From: Collinsella aerofaciens | GTDB lineage: Bacteria; Actinomycetota; Coriobacteriia; Coriobacteriales; Coriobacteriaceae | Assembly: GCF_015555045.1 (NCBI RefSeq) | Contig: NZ_JADNJQ010000005.1 | Span: 1-64,000, forward strand | Reading direction: 5' to 3' | Length of the DNA: 64,000 nt | Shown here: in pieces, positions 62,957-64,000 of the stretch | How the letters are laid out: the number at the start of each line of letters is the position of its first letter | Position numbering within the stretch: position 1 is the stretch's first letter | Program-made: the position numbers and the translations under genes | Notes under the pieces: model-generated | Told to the model about the DNA's origin: nothing | Seen by the model: the letters and a program-made list of their open reading frames with translations, nothing else | Database searches by the model: none

Positions 62957-64000
62957 ATGGATACTGTTCTGAGCGTTCTTTCCTCGGTCTTTTGGGGCCT
63001 TTTGATGCTATCCGTCCTCGTGTTTCTGCATGAGGGCGGCCACTTTTTGGCGGCCCGTGCGTGCGGCGTGCGCGTCACCGAGTTTTTCTTGGGCCTGCCG
63101 TGCCGCTTTGACATTCATCATACGTCGCGTCGCATTGGTACCAAGTTTGGCGTGACGCCGCTGCTGCTGGGTGGTTATGCCGCTATCTGCGGTATGGACC
63201 CGACCGATGTCTCGTGCGCTGATCGCGTGCTCGCGGCTATCTACCGTCATGGTCGTGTGACCGTGGCCGACCTTGCCGCCGAGCTCGTGCTTTCCGAGGA
63301 GGATGTGCTCGAGGCTTGTGCCCTGTTGCTGGGCTGGGGCTCCATCGCACCCTGGTATGAGGAAGGGGAGAAGCCCTCGCCGGGCTACTATCCCACCAAG
63401 TATCAGACGCTGCCTCGAGACGCTGCGGGTTACACCACCTTTGACGGCCGCCGGTTCGATCGAGAGCATGCGACTGCCGAGGGCGATGTGTGGGAGCTGC
63501 CGTGCGGCGAAGCCGAGTTTCTTGCGCAAGAGCGTTCGCATACCTATCTGGGCCAGGGTTTTCTCAAGCGCGCCTTTATGCTGCTCGCGGGCATTCTCGT
63601 CAATATCCTGACGGGCTTTTTGCTGCTTATGAGCATCTACTCTATTGCGGGTGTCACCGTGCCGATGGATACCAACGTGATCGGTCAGGTTGACGAGGGG
63701 TCTATTGCCGCCAAGGCGGGTATCGAGGGCGGCGACGCGATCCTTTCGGTTGACGGAGTATCGTGCTCTACCTGGATGGACGTTTACGATGCCATCGGCA
63801 AGGCTGCCGGTAAGGACGATATCGCCATTGAGTATGAGCGCGACGGCAAGCAGCATTCGACCTCGGTTGCGCTCAAAGAGGATGAGCGCCTAGGTGTGTA
63901 TGCCTCTACGCAGGTGGTCCGTTTAGACCTCTTCACGTCGGCTCGCCTGTCTTTCTCCTATGTCGTGCAGACAGCGGAGGGCGTGATGCGCCTACTCCAG
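62957..64000 (+). CDS. rseP: RIP metalloprotease RseP/RasP with an unusual insertion (3' partial)
   Basis: The frame is open from ATG 62957 to the window edge (348 residues seen). The site-2 protease motif HEGGH is at 25-29 in the first membrane helix and LLGGY at 70-74. A PDZ domain lies at about 238-310 (GQVDEGSIAAKAGIEGGDAIL). The second core helix, AGILVNILTG, comes only at 211, so roughly 95-100 residues more than usual lie between them. Residues 89-131 of this insertion look like a winged helix. The usual LDG motif would be beyond the window. The family cuts membrane proteins such as anti-sigma factors and signal-peptide remnants. Confidence 0.93.
   Translation, partial: MDTVLSVLSSVFWGLLMLSVLVFLHEGGHFLAARACGVRVTEFFLGLPCRFDIHHTSRRIGTKFGVTPLLLGGYAAICGMDPTDVSCADRVLAAIYRHGRVTVADLAAELVLSEEDVLEACALLLGWGSIAPWYEEGEKPSPGYYPTKYQTLPRDAAGYTTFDGRRFDREHATAEGDVWELPCGEAEFLAQERSHTYLGQGFLKRAFMLLAGILVNILTGFLLLMSIYSIAGVTVPMDTNVIGQVDEGSIAAKAGIEGGDAILSVDGVSCSTWMDVYDAIGKAAGKDDIAIEYERDGKQHSTSVALKEDERLGVYASTQVVRLDLFTSARLSFSYVVQTAEGVMRLLQ

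Overview
The window is a 64 kb piece of a high-G+C, Gram-positive type chromosome. It most likely comes from Collinsella or another coriobacterium (Actinomycetota); this rests on gene order and protein character, not on a database search. Nearly all of it is core genome, densely packed in operons with 0-20 base gaps and 1-17 base overlaps, and many genes use TTG or GTG starts behind strong Shine-Dalgarno (SD) sequences.

Layout. 1-7.6 kb is cell-surface polysaccharide: the end of a dTDP-rhamnose epimerase/reductase fusion, a YfhO-type membrane glycosyltransferase with two polyprenyl-phosphate type GT2 enzymes (minus strand), and a divergent Wzm/Wzt (TagGH) type ABC exporter. A tRNA-Arg(TCT) follows. 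8.0-9.5 kb holds a two-gene accessory module of lower G+C with its own likely promoter and terminator: a P-loop ATPase with a possible TOPRIM-like second half, coupled to a DUF4869-like protein. 9.5-18.1 kb is one minus-strand operon with the whole shikimate pathway plus the Phe and Tyr branches (aroF-tyrA-aroB-aroA-aroC-pheA-aroEK-aroQ), with a terminator-like hairpin in its leader. tRNA-Arg(CCG) and a CtpE-like P-type ATPase follow.

21.2-24.3 kb carries a zinc-ribbon membrane protein, a cyclophilin and a TPR membrane protein. 24.4-31.3 kb is the rod-shape/elongasome operon mreB-mreC-mreD-pbp2-rodA with a DUF697-like gene. 31.3-38.1 kb has the paired radical-SAM genes (TIGR03960/TIGR03936 type), rplU-rpmA, obgE-nadD-yqeK-rsfS. 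At 38.1-39.0 kb a REP-associated tyrosine transposase (RAYT) gene sits between two inverted copies of a 35-base palindromic element. dinB is next on the minus strand. 40.5-43.0 kb is rpsP-khpA-rimM-trmD-lepB, then glyQS, the PPDK regulator and ppdK. 50.2-56.8 kb is rplS, rnhB, yraN, comM-like, dprA, trmFO and a xerC/D recombinase that appears to lack any ATG/GTG/TTG start. 57.0-64.0 kb is rpsB-tsf, then pyrH-frr-uppS-cdsA-dxr and the start of rseP, cut by the window edge.

Functionally the window links envelope building (MreBCD/RodA/PBP2, UppS, CdsA, Dxr isoprenoids, Wzm/Wzt, YfhO) with translation (ribosomal proteins, EF-Ts, Frr, TrmD, RimM, Obg, RsfS). The points most worth a second look are the ATPase/DUF4869 module, the RAYT with its paired palindromes, the apparent ATA start of xer, a large winged-helix-like insertion in RseP, and the possible attenuator of the aro operon. 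Residue numbers below were counted by hand.
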